Notes: generated by a model from the sequence alone, not told the origin. Shown: positions 1 to 14,676, counted from the first letter of the stretch. The stretch: DNA of 64,000 nucleotides from Paulinella micropora (GCA_009731375.1 BJOX01000251.1:408624-472623), one strand, 5' to 3'. Numbers and translations: made by a program.

Positions 1-31
<31 letters not shown>

Positions 32-145
32 CCTCCCCCCCTCTGTCTTTCCTTGTCTTAGGTGAGGTGATCATACAGGTCTGAGGGCTGACAAGATGCT
101 ACAATATCCTCCCTTTCTCTCTCTCCCTTTCTCTCTCTCTCTGTC

Positions 146-179
<34 letters not shown>

Positions 180-273
180 CCTCCCTCCCCCCCTCTGTCT
201 TTCCTTGTCTTAGGCGAGGTGATCATACAGGTCTGAGGGCTGCCCTCCACTCAGAAGATGCTACAATATCCTC

Positions 274-359
<86 letters not shown>

Positions 360-420
360 GTCCATTTCGTCTTTCTTTAGATTTAGGCGAGGTGATCAGA
401 CAGGTCTTAGGTTGTTCACT
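1..420 (+). repeat. CT microsatellite with three copies of an 'exon-edge-like' insert
   Basis: (CT)n tracts are interrupted at about 55-110, 210-270 and 378-440 by related inserts. Each begins with a pyrimidine tract and TTAG followed by GYGAGGTGATCA, and continues into a GGTCT step that could act as a donor. The first two inserts also share GATGCTACAATATCCTCCC. The third is diverged and runs on into unique sequence (MIRQVLGC frame, open 392-613). The layout resembles the exon-edge copies seen in the kinase introns downstream, but I could not match the insert to a known protein. The window starts inside the CT tract. Confidence 0.6.
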
Positions 421-509
421 CTTACCCTCTACTCAAAAGATCGCCTTCACCTTCTCCCACGACGTTCGGTTAGTCCTCGAGGTACCTACTAAGTACACCA
501 TGCGGTTAT

Positions 510-640
510 CCACAAATTCGACGTGTTTTGCGGGCGAGCCCGAGCAGGGCCGGCGAGCCCGCAAAACACGTCAAATTTGGCGGGCCGCATATGTAGTTTT
601 ATCGGTGACCTGACCACGTTTTGTGGAGGTGACCGATAAA
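510..640. repeat. Hairpin repeat, copy 1 (paired with 5251-5381)
   Basis: This 131-bp segment is an imperfect inverted repeat. Its arms read GACGTGTTTTGCGGGC on one side and GCCCGCAAAACACGTC on the other, around a GC-rich loop. A second small foldback (TTTATCGGT ... ACCGATAAA) follows it. A diverged copy lies at 5251-5381 in the intron after the first recognisable kinase exon. No ORF or terminal duplication is evident. It may be a small foldback mobile element or a structured non-coding element. Confidence 0.65.
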
Positions 641-683
641 TGAATACATACAATATCTATGCATATATACATAAAAGCATTCA

Positions 684-819
684 AAGCATTCACCGCCAAT
701 TACCTAGGTAATTACCCTTGATGTGGTTGGCTTCCGGGGAAATTCCCTGAATTTCGGAATTTCCCCGGGAAGCTAACCACAACAAGGGTAATTACCTAGG
801 TAATTGGCGGTGAATGCTT
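684..819. repeat. Long near-perfect inverted repeat (about 62-bp arms)
   Basis: The left arm begins AAAGCATTCACCGCC and runs to GGGGAAATTCC. The right arm reads the reverse complement, from GGAATTTCCCC to GGCGGTGAATGCTTT. The loop is about 9 nt. Each arm contains the 14-bp palindrome ATTACCTAGGTAAT. As RNA it would form one long hairpin. It sits immediately before a candidate exon acceptor at 833. A foldback MITE or an inverted duplication are the two obvious origins. Confidence 0.8.
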
Positions 820-833
820 TTATGTGTATTCAG

Positions 834-886
834 GCTTCAGCTGAGTTATCTGCTGCGTTGCCGCTGGCTCCAACCACCCCACCACC
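834..886 (+). CDS. Candidate exon (Ala/Pro-rich), tail duplicated downstream
   Basis: A TATTCAG acceptor at 827-833 is followed by 53 nt that read ASAELSAALPLAPTTPPP-like sequence in one open frame, and then by a strong donor GTAAGTAAAG at 887. The final ~35 nt of this exon plus the donor recur at 918-960 (CCGCTGGCTCC ... CCACC then GTAAGT). The following microsatellite is made of the donor motif itself. Duplication of an exon tail with its donor matches the proven kinase exons further down, so this may be an upstream exon of the same gene. The product is not recognisable. The evidence is splice-site context and the duplication pattern only. Confidence 0.35.
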
Positions 887-1170
887 GTAAGTAAAGTAAG
901 TAAAGTAAGTAAGTAAGCTGCAGCGCTGCCGCTGGCTCCAACCACCCCACCACCGTAAGTAAAGTAAGTAAAGTAAGTAGAGTAATTAAAGTAAGTAAAG
1001 TAAGTAAAGTAAGTAAAGTAGGTAAAGTAGGTAAAGTAAGTAAAGTAAGTAAAGTAGGTAAAGTAAGTAAAGTAAGTAAAGTAGGTAAAGTAGGTAAAGT
1101 AAGTAAAGTAAGTAAAGTAACTAAAGTAAGTAAGTAAGTAAAGTAAGCAAGTAAATAAGTAAGTAGGTAA
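887..1170 (+). repeat. (GTAAG/GTAAA)n array seeded at a splice donor, with one exon-tail copy
   Basis: The array starts exactly at the donor GTAAGT of the candidate exon 834-886 and repeats GTAAGTAAA and GTAGGTAAA for about 280 bp. At 918-954 it is interrupted by a second copy of the exon tail followed by another GTAAGT. Each repeat unit is itself a near-consensus U1 binding site, so the intron starts with dozens of potential donors. Confidence 0.75.
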
Positions 1171-2015
<845 letters not shown>

Positions 2016-2063
2016 AAGATGAAAAATAGATAATTGCAAGTTCACTGAGAGAAAAGATAAAAC

Positions 2064-2191
2064 TGAAAGATGAAGGATGGATAGATACAAGTTTTACTTG
2101 TGTGTGTAAAGATGAAGGATGGATAGATATAAGTTTTACCTGTGTGTGTAAAGATGAAGGATGGATAGATACAAGTTTTACTTGTGTGTGT
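2064..2191 (+). repeat. 42-bp tandem repeat, three copies
   Basis: The unit AAAGATGAAGGATGGATAGA followed by TACAAGTTTTACTTGTGTGTGT occurs three times with 1-2 substitutions each. A more diverged relative lies just upstream at about 2015-2045. The last copy runs into a TTTCAAG step that could serve as a splice acceptor. Confidence 0.85.
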
Positions 2192-2197
2192 TTCAAG

Positions 2198-2252
2198 GTC
2201 CTTATCGCCTTCTGTGTTGGCGCGCGATTTGCAAACAGAAACACTGGTCGAG
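2198..2252 (+). CDS. Possible short exon (unrecognised)
   Basis: TGTGTGTTTCAAG at 2185-2197 resembles an acceptor. The following 55 nt are unique sequence, open in the frame reading VLIAFCVGARFANRNTGR. A GAG|GTAACA donor follows at 2253. The segment stands alone between a minisatellite and low-complexity (GTT)n sequence. Its size and flanks resemble the real kinase exons, but no homology is visible. Confidence 0.25.
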
Positions 2253-3060
<808 letters not shown>

Positions 3061-3130
3061 ACAATCCTCATCTTCACAATAAAATTTCGCCAATTTTCAC
3101 GCGTGTTGCGGTGGATATGTAGGGCGTTAG

Positions 3131-3209
3131 ATGGTTGGACACCACACAGCTTCCACACAAGCTTAAGTGGACACGCCTTAAGGCCGTTCTCACCCAACTC
3201 CCGCAGCGG
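3131..3209 (+). CDS. Possible exon upstream of the kinase core
   Basis: GCGTTAG precedes 79 nt of unique sequence, open in the frame containing LPHKLKWTRLKAVLTQLPQ. The donor-like GTACTACTAC begins at 3210, and the following (TAC)n array starts at that GT. Part of the segment (CAGCTTCCACACAAGC) resembles the inserts at about 2708 and 2922, which fits the pattern of exon-head copies upstream of a real exon. I could not align it convincingly to PIPK N-terminal kinase sequence, so its assignment to that gene is an inference from position. Confidence 0.25.
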
Positions 3210-3210
3210 G

Positions 3211-3267
<57 letters not shown>

Positions 3268-3283
3268 GAATAATAACAATAAC

Positions 3284-3363
<80 letters not shown>

Positions 3364-3392
3364 TGATGATGATGATGATGATGATAATAATA

Positions 3393-3446
<54 letters not shown>

Positions 3447-3491
3447 GTGCTTCTCTGTCAATGGCTGATGCATTTCTGCACATGCGCCTCC
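3210..3491 (+). repeat. (TAC)n followed by (AAT)n
   Basis: (TAC)n at 3210-3267 begins at a GT that would serve as the donor of the candidate exon. (AAT)n with a short (ATG)n insert follows to 3446. Forty-five bases of unique sequence lead into a gap of N at 3492-3617. Confidence 0.9.
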
Positions 3492-3617
3492 NNNNNNNNN
3501 NNNNNNNNNNNNNNNNNNNNNNNNNNNNNNNNNNNNNNNNNNNNNNNNNNNNNNNNNNNNNNNNNNNNNNNNNNNNNNNNNNNNNNNNNNNNNNNNNNNN
3601 NNNNNNNNNNNNNNNNN
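3492..3617. other. Assembly gap (126 N)
   Basis: Unresolved bases are followed by a run of C. Homopolymer C or G borders most gaps in this window, which suggests sequencing failure at homopolymers. Confidence 0.99.
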
Positions 3618-3639
3618 CCCCCCCCCCCCCCCCCCCCTC

Positions 3640-4440
3640 CCCTCCTCTTCCAAGGTCGCTTTTCCTCTCATTCTCACATGCACAACTGTTACAGCCTTGG
3701 AGCAATCTAAGCCATTCATTTTGGTGCCGGCGAATTAGGTTCGGGTACGTACAATTGCGGGCTGGGTTTCCCGGGGGGCAGGCACCCCCACTTTCCACAG
3801 CCGACAGGGTACGTTCAATAGCCGGAGGTAACAGGCATAAACCCTTCCGGCACAACTCTTGCAGCCTTGGAGCATTCCGAGCCATTCATTTTGGTGCTGG
3901 CTATTTCGCGTTGGGTACGTACAATTGCCGGGCTGGGGTTCCGGGGGAAGGGCCCCCCGGACCCCCCCCTTCCCCGTCGACAGGGTACGTTCAATTGCCG
4001 GAGGTACCAGCAGAACGCAAGTGCAAGCTCTGGTGGCACAAAAATTTAAAATCTCTGCTTTTTGTGCGCAAGTACTCCCAAAAAAACAATGAATTTTGGC
4101 ATTCAGGACACTCCCCTAACGCAAATATTTGCGTGAGTTCCAAAAAGACTATATCAGCATCAACATCGAGTCTGGAGCTAGCCACCCTGTCAATATGAGC
4201 TCCCAACTACTCCTGGTTCACACACACCATGATTTTATGGGGACAGGGTGCAAAAATAGGCCCCAAAAAAAGGAATTTGGGCATTCAGGACACTCCCCTA
4301 ACGCAAATATTTGCGTGAATTCCAAAAAAATTAAATCAGCATCAACATCGAGTCTGGGGCTAGCCACCCTGCAAATATGAGCTCCCAACTCCTCCTGGTT
4401 CCCACCAACCATGATTTATAGGGACAGGGGTGCGGACAGG
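3640..4440 (+). repeat. Two adjacent tandem duplications (~175 bp and ~185 bp units)
   Basis: The first unit occurs at about 3680-3845 and 3850-4018. It shares CCTTGGAGCA, GCCATTCATTTTGGTGC, GGGTACGTACAATTGC and GACAGGGTACGTTCAAT. The second unit occurs at about 4060-4245 and 4246-4430. It shares GGCATTCAGGACACTCCCC, AACGCAAATATTTGCGTGA, ATCAGCATCAACATCGAGTC and GAGCTCCCAACT. The copies differ by about 10-15% by eye. The longer ORFs here change frame between copies, so no protein is claimed. A 10-N gap follows a poly-G run at 4457. Confidence 0.75.
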
Positions 4441-4494
4441 GGGGGGGGGGGGGGCCNNNNNNNNNNCCCCCTACTCCCAACACCTTTCAGGGAT

Positions 4495-5081
4495 AATCAT
4501 AATCATCATCATCATAACCATAATCAAAATCATAATCATAACCGTAATCATAGTCATAATCATAATCATAATCATACACTAATCGTCTGTCTTATTCATG
4601 TCCTCGCAGTGCGTTCTTCTTCCACTCTGGCGACGTCATAATCATAATCATACACTAATCGTCTGTCTTATTCATGTCCCGCCGTCATAATCATAATCAT
4701 ACACTAATCGTCTGTCTTATTCATTGTCCCGCAGTGCGTTCTTCTTCCAGTCTGGCGACGGGAAGTGTAATCATAATCATAATCATAATCATAATCATAC
4801 ACTAATCGTCTGTCTTCTTCATGTCCCCGCCGTGCGTTCTTCTTCCACTCTGGCGACGTCATGATCATAATCATACACTAATCGTCTGTCTTATTCATTC
4901 ATGCCCCGCAGTGCGTTCTTCTTCCACTCTGGCGACTCATAACCATAATCAAAATCATAACCATAATCATAATCGTAATCATAATCGTAATCATAATCAT
5001 AATCATAATCATAATCATACACTAATCGCCTGTCTTATTCATGCCCCGCAGTTGGAGAGTTAGAGAATGAGTCTCAAGGTG

Positions 5082-5147
<66 letters not shown>

Positions 5148-5148
5148 G
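4495..5148 (+). repeat. Exon-head array upstream of PIPK exon 5149-5209
   Basis: (ATAATC)n blocks alternate with copies of the first 24-35 nt of the following exon. TGCGTTCTTCTTCCA followed by CTCTGGCGAC starts at about 4609, 4734, 4831 and 4910, three of them preceded by a usable CGCAG acceptor. Each copy also carries the upstream spacer CTAATCGTCTGTCTTATTCAT. The copy near 4734 runs further into the exon (GACGGGAAGTGT). A further CCCCGCAG at about 5049 leads to unrelated sequence, and then a (TATC)n tract whose final CTAG forms the acceptor of the real exon. The head copies are in coding orientation. Confidence 0.85.
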
Positions 5149-5209
5149 TGCGTTCTTCTTCCACTCTGGCGACGGGAAGTGTGTCATCAAGACGTTGCCG
5201 CGGGATGAG
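5149..5209 (+). CDS. PIPK exon: ATP-binding region (VIKT)
   Basis: Acceptor CTATCTAG|T, donor GATGAG|GTCTAT. One leading base is followed by 20 codons reading AFFFHSGDGKCVIKTLPRDE. This matches the glycine-rich strand and invariant lysine region of PIPK enzymes (SxFYxSxDxxFIIKT in family form), with VIKT supplying the ATP-binding lysine. Length to the next exon agrees exactly with the family. The reading frame runs on as VYLFVLK past the donor, so a caller would overrun it. The GTCTAT donor is chosen because it alone keeps spacing and phase with the exon at 8268. Confidence 0.8.
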
Positions 5210-5250
5210 GTCTATCTGTTTGTCTTAAAGTATATTACGCCACTAGCCAG

Positions 5251-5381
5251 CCACAAATTTGACGTGTCATGCGGGCGAGCCGGAGCCGGGCCGGCGAGCC
5301 CGCAAAACACGACAAATTTGGCGCGCCGCGTATGTAGTTCTATCGGTAACCTGACCATATTTTGTGCAGGTGACCGATAAA
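5251..5381. repeat. Hairpin repeat, copy 2 (paired with 510-640)
   Basis: About 85% similar by eye to 510-640, with the same paired arms (GACGTGTCATGCGGGC and GCCCGCAAAACACGAC) and trailing ACCGATAA. It lies inside the intron after the VIKT exon. Confidence 0.65.
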
Positions 5382-8267
<2,886 letters not shown>

Positions 8268-8317
8268 GTGTATACTCTGTTAAATGTTCTCCCTAGCTAC
8301 CTGGAATATCTCCAGAG
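8268..8317 (+). CDS. PIPK exon: VLPSYLEYLQ segment
   Basis: Acceptor GTATATAG|GTG, donor AGAG|GTATAT. Fifty nt read VYTLLNVLPSYLEYLQ plus two bases (AG), completed to AGC (Ser) by the next exon. This matches the PIPK segment around LLPGYYMNL in animal enzymes with no length difference. A diverged copy of the exon head (GTGTATACTCTGTTAAATAT and CTAGCTACCTGGA) sits at 8091-8131 behind the same TATATAG acceptor. That copy lacks the remainder of the exon and is not expected to be used. Confidence 0.8.
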
Positions 8318-9600
8318 GTATATATATATATATGTATATATATAAATATATAATATATTATATATATATGTGTGTGTGTTTATCGTTTTCTTTATGTTTA
8401 TGTTTATGTTTATGTTTATGTTTATGTTATGTTTATGGTTATGCTTATGGTTATGCTTATGTTATGTTTATGTTATGTTTGTGTTTGTGTTTGTGTTTGT
8501 TTATGTTTATGTTTATGTTTGTGTTTGTGTTTGTGTTTATGTTTATGTTTGTTTTTATGTTTATGTTTATGTTTGTGCTTATGTTTATGTTTATGGTTGT
8601 GTTTATGTTTGTGTTTATGCTTGTGTTTATGCTTGTGTTTATGCTTGTGTTTATGCTTGTGTTTATGTTTATGTTTATGTTTATGTTTATGTTTATGGTT
8701 GTGTATGTTTATGTTTATGTTTATGTTTATGTTTATGTTTATGCTTGTGCTTATGTTTATGTTTATGTTTCTGTTTCTGTTTATGTTTATGTTTATGTTT
8801 ATGTTTATGTTTATGTTTATGTTTATTTATGTTTATGTTTATGTTTATGTTTATGTTTATGTTTGTGTTTATGTTCATGTTTATGTTTATGTTTATGTTT
8901 GTGTTTGTGTTTATTTATGTTTATGTTTATGTTTATGTTTATGTTTATGCTTATGTTATGTTTATGTTTATGTTCATGTTTATGTTTACGTTCATGTTTA
9001 TGTTTATGTTTATGTTTATGTTTATGTTTGTTTATGTTTATGTTTATGTTTATGTTTATGTTTATGTTTATGTTTATATTTATGTTTATGTTTATGTTTA
9101 TGTTTATGCTTATGTTTATGCTTATGTTTATGTTTATGTTTATGTTTATGTTTATGTTATGTTTATGTTATGTTATGTTATGTTATGTTATGTTATTGTA
9201 TGGTTGATCATATGTCAATTTATGTTATGTTTTTGTTATGTTATGCTATGTTATGCTATGTTATGTTATGGTTATGTTATGTTTGTTATGTTATGTTTTT
9301 GTTATTTTATGTTATGTTATGTTATGTCATTGTCTTGTCGATCATGTCAATTTATGTTATGTTATGTTATGTTATGTTATGTCATTGTTTGTCGATCATA
9401 TGTCAATTTATGTTATGTTATGTTATGTTATGTTGTTATGCTATGCTATGTTATGTTATGTTATGTTATGTTATGTTATTGTCTGGTTGATCATATGTCA
9501 ATTTATGTTTGTTATGTTATGTTATGTTATGTTATGTTATATTTTTTTAATTTATGTTATGTCATTACAGCGTCCTGTCCACATCGCACGTGGGGAGTAT

Positions 9601-9655
<55 letters not shown>

Positions 9656-11516
9656 AATATATATACATATATATATGTATATATATATATATGTATATAT
9701 ATATACATATGTATATATATATATACATATATATACATATATGTCATGTGTTATGTTATATCTTAGCCACCTAGCATCCCTTCAGAATCGCACATACATA
9801 CATACATACATCATACATTAAATACATGCATACATACATACATACATACATACATAAATGCATACATACATACGTACATACATAGATATACATACAAACA
9901 TATACATCATACATACATACATACATACATACATAAATACATACATAAATACATACATACATGCGTACATACATACATACATACATACAGAAAATACATA
10001 CAAACCTGTGGAGTGTTATTGTGTTATGTTATGTTATGTTATGTTAATAATATGGTATGTTATGTTATGTTATGTTATGTTATGTTATTTTATTTTTATG
10101 TTATGTCAATAATATGTTATGTTATGTCATGTTATGTTATGTCATGTTATGTTATGTCATGTTATGTTATGTTATGTTATGTTAATAATATGTTATGCTA
10201 TGTTATGTTATTTTATTTTATGTTATGTCAATAATATGTTATGTTATGTCATGTTATGTTATGTTAATAATATGTTATGTTATGTTATGTTTTGTTATAT
10301 TATGTTGTGTCAATAATATGTTATGTTATGTCATGTTATGTTATGTTATGTTATGTTAATAATATGTTATGTTATGTTATGTTATGTTGTATTATGTTAT
10401 TTTATTTTATGTTATGTCAATAATATGTTATGTTATGTTATGTTAATAATATATTATGTTATGTTATGTTATGTTATGTTATGTTATGTTATGTTATTTT
10501 GTGATTTCAATAAAATTTTATGTGATGTTATGTTATGTTATGTTATGTCATGTCATGTTATGAAATGTTATGCTATGTTATGCTATGTTAATAATATGTT
10601 ATGTTATTTTATGTTGTGTTATGTTATGTTATGTTATGTTATGCTATGTTATGCTATGTTAATAATATGTTATGTTATGTTATGTTATGTCATGTTATGT
10701 TATGTTATGCTATGTTATGGTGTGTTAATAAATATGTTATGTTATGTTAATAATAAGTTATGTTATGTTATGTTATCTTATTTTATGTTATGCCAATAAT
10801 AATATTTATTTTATGTTATGTTGTGTTATGTTATATCATGTTATGTCGTGTTATGTTCTGTTATGCTATGTTATGGTATGTTCATAATATGTTATGTTAT
10901 GTTATGTCGTGTTATGTTATGTTATGTTATGCTATGTTGATAATATGTTAATAATATGTTATGTTATGTTACGTTATGTTATGTTATGCGATGTTGTGTT
11001 ATGTTAATAATATGTTATGTTATGTTATGTTATGTTATCTTATGTTATGTTATGTCAATAATATGTTTAATGTTATGTTATGTTATGTTATATCAATATG
11101 TTATGTTATGTTATATTATGTTATGTTATGTTATGTTATGTTATGTTAAGAATATGTAATGTTATGTTATGTAATGTTATGTCATGTTTTGTTATGATAG
11201 CCATCCAGATTCCCTTCTCAATCGCATGTGGGGCGATATATATATATATATATAATGTAATTTTATGTCATGTTCCGTGATGTTATGTAATGGAATGTTA
11301 TGTCATGCTTTCCTTCTCAATCGCATGCGGGGCGTCAATAATATGTTATGTAATGCTATTCAATGTAATGTTATGTTATGTCATGTCATGTTATGTTATG
11401 TTATGTTATGCAATGTTCTGTTATATTATCTTATGTTATCTTATGTTGCGTTATGCTATGTTATGTTATATGTAATGTTATGTCACGTAATGTTATGTCA
11501 TGGTTTGTTTTGATAG
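8318..11516 (+). repeat. Intron: TA, TTTATG, TTATG and CATA arrays with diverged exon-head copies
   Basis: (TA)n begins at the donor. A hexamer array (TTTATG)n with TTTGTG variants spans 8395-9155, then a pentamer (TTATG)n to about 9560 and again 10020-11180, with AATAATATG interruptions. (TA)n lies at 9601-9750 and (CATA)n at 9790-9995. Islands: 9557-9600 (CGTCCTGTCCACATCGCACG behind CATTACAG), and copies of the head of the next exon near 9770 (diverged), 11200 (TAGCCATCCAGATTCCC) and 11309 (partial, TTCTCAATCGCATGCGGGGC). All are in coding orientation. No other gene is present. Confidence 0.85.
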
Positions 11517-11571
11517 CCATCCAGCTTCCCTTCTCAATCGCATGTGGGGCCTCTTCGCACTCTCTACCCCG
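11517..11571 (+). CDS. PIPK exon: HPASLLNRMWGLFALSTP
   Basis: Acceptor TTTGATAG|C, donor ACCCCG|GTTCGG. The first base completes Ser from the previous exon; 18 codons follow, reading HPASLLNRMWGLFALSTP. This aligns residue for residue with the NPRTLL.KFYGLY strand of PIPK enzymes. The donor GTTCGG is weak. It is kept because it preserves phase 0 with the exon at 13341 and because the same boundary is copied four more times nearby. The upstream copies near 11200 and 11309 stop after ATCGCATG and GGGGC and cannot code the full exon. Confidence 0.8.
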
Positions 11572-11661
11572 GTTCGGATATACATACATACATACATACA
11601 TACATTCACCAATATATATGTATCGAACCGGGGTTGAGAGTGCGAAGACGCCCCACATGCG

Positions 11662-11692
<31 letters not shown>

Positions 11693-12344
11693 TGTATGCA
11701 TGTATGTATGTATGTATCCAAACCGGGGTAGAGAGTGCCAAGAGGCCCCACATGCGATATGTATGTATGTTTATATGTATGTAATTATGCATGCATGTAT
11801 GTATGTATGTATGTATATGTAAAGATGTATGTATGTATGCATGCATGCATGCATATGTACATACATACATAGATACATACATACATACATACATATACCA
11901 ATACATACATACATGCATGCATGCATACATACGTACATCTATACATATACATATATACATACATACATACATACATGCATGCATACATGCATACATACAT
12001 ACATACATACATGCATGCATACATGCATACATACATACATACATGCATACATACATACATATCGCATGTGGGGCCTTCGCACTCTCTACCCCGGTTCGGA
12101 TACATGCATACATACATACATACATACATACATACATACATACATACATACACCAATACATACATACATGCATGCATGCATAAATACGTACATCTATACA
12201 TATCCATACATACATACATACATGCATACATGCATACATGCATACATGCATACATACATACATACATGCATACATACATGCATACATACATACATACATA
12301 CATACATATCGCATGTGGGGCCTTCGCACTCTCTACCCCGGTTC

Positions 12345-12350
<6 letters not shown>
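11572..12350. repeat. Exon-tail copies in direct and inverted orientation within CATA/GTAT
   Basis: The last ~40 nt of the preceding exon plus the donor (ATCGCATGTGGGGCC, TTCGCACTCTC, TACCCCGGTTCG) recur four times. Two copies are inverted (11622-11668 and 11717-11757) and flanked by (GTAT)n. Two are direct (12061-12098 and 12307-12347) and flanked by (CATA)n. The orientation of the copy and of the tetranucleotide array flip together, so copy and array were inverted as one unit. The direct copies share a 3-bp deletion (CTC) relative to the exon. Confidence 0.85.
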
Positions 12351-12436
<86 letters not shown>

Positions 12437-12644
12437 TGATTGATTGATTGATTGATTGATAGATACATAGATACATAGATACATACATACATACATATAC
12501 AGTCGCATCGTAAGCGTCGCTATTTCGTTGTCATAATACATACATACATACATACATACATACAAAACATACATACATACATACATACATACATACATAC
12601 ATACATACATCATACATACATTCATTCATTCATACATACATACA

Positions 12645-12676
<32 letters not shown>

Positions 12677-12715
12677 CAGTCGCATCGTAAGCGTCGCTAT
12701 TTCGTGGTGTCATAA

Positions 12716-12747
<32 letters not shown>

Positions 12748-12775
12748 CATACATACATACATACAAAAACATACA

Positions 12776-12807
<32 letters not shown>

Positions 12808-13340
12808 CATTCGCATCGTAAGCGTCGCTATTTCGTTGTGTCATAATACATACATACATACACACATACATACATACATACATACACACATACATACACA
12901 TACATACATACATACATACATACATACATACATTTACATTCGCATCGTAAGCGTCGCTATTTCGTGGTGTCATAATACATACATACATACATATATACAT
13001 TCATACATACATTCATACATACATTCATACACACACACACACATACATACATACATACATACATACAGACATACATACATACATATACAGCCTCGCATCG
13101 TAAGCCTCGCTATTTCGTTTCAATTACACACATACAAACACACATACATACATACATACATACATACATACATTTTTTTTACATATACAGGCGCATGTAT
13201 GTATGTATGTATGTATGGTGTATGTATGTATGTATGCAGCGCATGGGTCCAAATAGCGACGCTTACGATACGGCTGTATATGTATGTATGTATGTACATA
13301 CATACACACATACATACATACATTTTTTTTACATATACAG
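12345..13340 (+). repeat. GATA block and exon-head copies ahead of the FFVVLEN exon
   Basis: (GATA)n and (GATT)n to 12470, then (CATA)n carrying head copies of the next exon. CGCATCGTAAGCGTCGCTAT followed by TTCGT starts near 12504, 12679, 12812, 12946 and 13093, each with TATACAG or a similar acceptor in most copies. One inverted copy lies at 13240-13278 (AAATAGCGACGCTTACGAT), flanked by (GTAT)n. Each head copy runs into TGTCATAATACATAC rather than into the rest of the exon. The copies agree with each other (CTATTTCG) more than with the real exon (CTTTTTCG), so they spread from one variant. Confidence 0.85.
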
Positions 13341-13409
13341 GCACATCGCAAGCGTCGCTTTTTCGTAGTGTTAGAAAATGTATTACAATTACCATCACCT
13401 GAACTCAAG
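13341..13409 (+). CDS. PIPK exon: FFVVLEN ... PSPELK
   Basis: Acceptor ACATATACAG|G, donor CTCAAG|GTCAAT, 69 nt, phase 0 both sides. It reads [17 protein letters not shown] and then [17 protein letters not shown] matches the IRIVVMNNLL strand of PIPK enzymes, followed by the short linker to the YDLKGS motif. An identical copy lies at 14608-14676 in the second arm of the putative assembly duplication. Confidence 0.8.
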
Positions 13410-13417
13410 GTCAATTT

Positions 13418-13524
<107 letters not shown>

Positions 13525-13586
13525 ATGCATGTATGTATGTTGGACAATTTATTACAATTTCCATCCCCTAAACTCAAGGTCAATTT

Positions 13587-13678
<92 letters not shown>

Positions 13679-13911
13679 NNNNNNNNNNGATAGATAGATA
13701 GATTGATTGATTGATTGATTGATTGATAGATACATAGATACATAGATACATACATACATACATATACAGTCGCATCGTAAGCGTCGCTATTTCGTTGTCA
13801 TAATACATACATACATACATACATACATACAAAACATACATACATACATACATACATACATACATACATACATACATCATACATACATTCATTCATTCAT
13901 ACATACATACA

Positions 13912-13943
<32 letters not shown>

Positions 13944-13982
13944 CAGTCGCATCGTAAGCGTCGCTATTTCGTGGTGTCATAA

Positions 13983-14014
<32 letters not shown>

Positions 14015-14042
14015 CATACATACATACATACAAAAACATACA

Positions 14043-14074
<32 letters not shown>

Positions 14075-14607
14075 CATTCGCATCGTAAGCGTCGCTATTT
14101 CGTTGTGTCATAATACATACATACATACACACATACATACATACATACATACACACATACATACACATACATACATACATACATACATACATACATACAT
14201 TTACATTCGCATCGTAAGCGTCGCTATTTCGTGGTGTCATAATACATACATACATACATATATACATTCATACATACATTCATACATACATTCATACACA
14301 CACACACACATACATACATACATACATACATACAGACATACATACATACATATACAGCCTCGCATCGTAAGCCTCGCTATTTCGTTTCAATTACACACAT
14401 ACAAACACACATACATACATACATACATACATACATACATTTTTTTTACATATACAGGCGCATGTATGTATGTATGTATGTATGGTGTATGTATGTATGT
14501 ATGCAGCGCATGGGTCCAAATAGCGACGCTTACGATACGGCTGTATATGTATGTATGTATGTACATACATACACACATACATACATACATTTTTTTTACA
14601 TATACAG

Positions 14608-14676
14608 GCACATCGCAAGCGTCGCTTTTTCGTAGTGTTAGAAAATGTATTACAATTACCATCACCTGAACTCAAG
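14608..14676 (+). CDS. Second copy of the FFVVLEN exon (likely assembly duplicate)
   Basis: Identical to 13341-13409. Either this or the first copy would be the exon spliced to 19562. If the duplication were real the transcript could include the exon twice, which would break the kinase fold. An artefact is therefore the simpler reading. Confidence 0.6.

Noticed and set aside
5149-5380. Kinase exon extended to FVLKYITPLASHKF at the ORF end
   Set aside because: Overrunning the GTCTAT donor destroys the spacing to VLPSYLEYL and the phase with the exon at 8268; the extra sequence enters the hairpin repeat.
8284-9656. Overlapping ORFs of 300-430 codons (CLCLCL, FMFMFM, YVYVYV)
   Set aside because: Three frames of the TTTATG hexamer array are open at once; intron of the kinase gene.
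10020-11180. (TTATG)n as telomere-like repeat
   Set aside because: Internal, degenerate, interrupted by AATAATATG, and flanked by exon copies; no G-rich telomeric motif.
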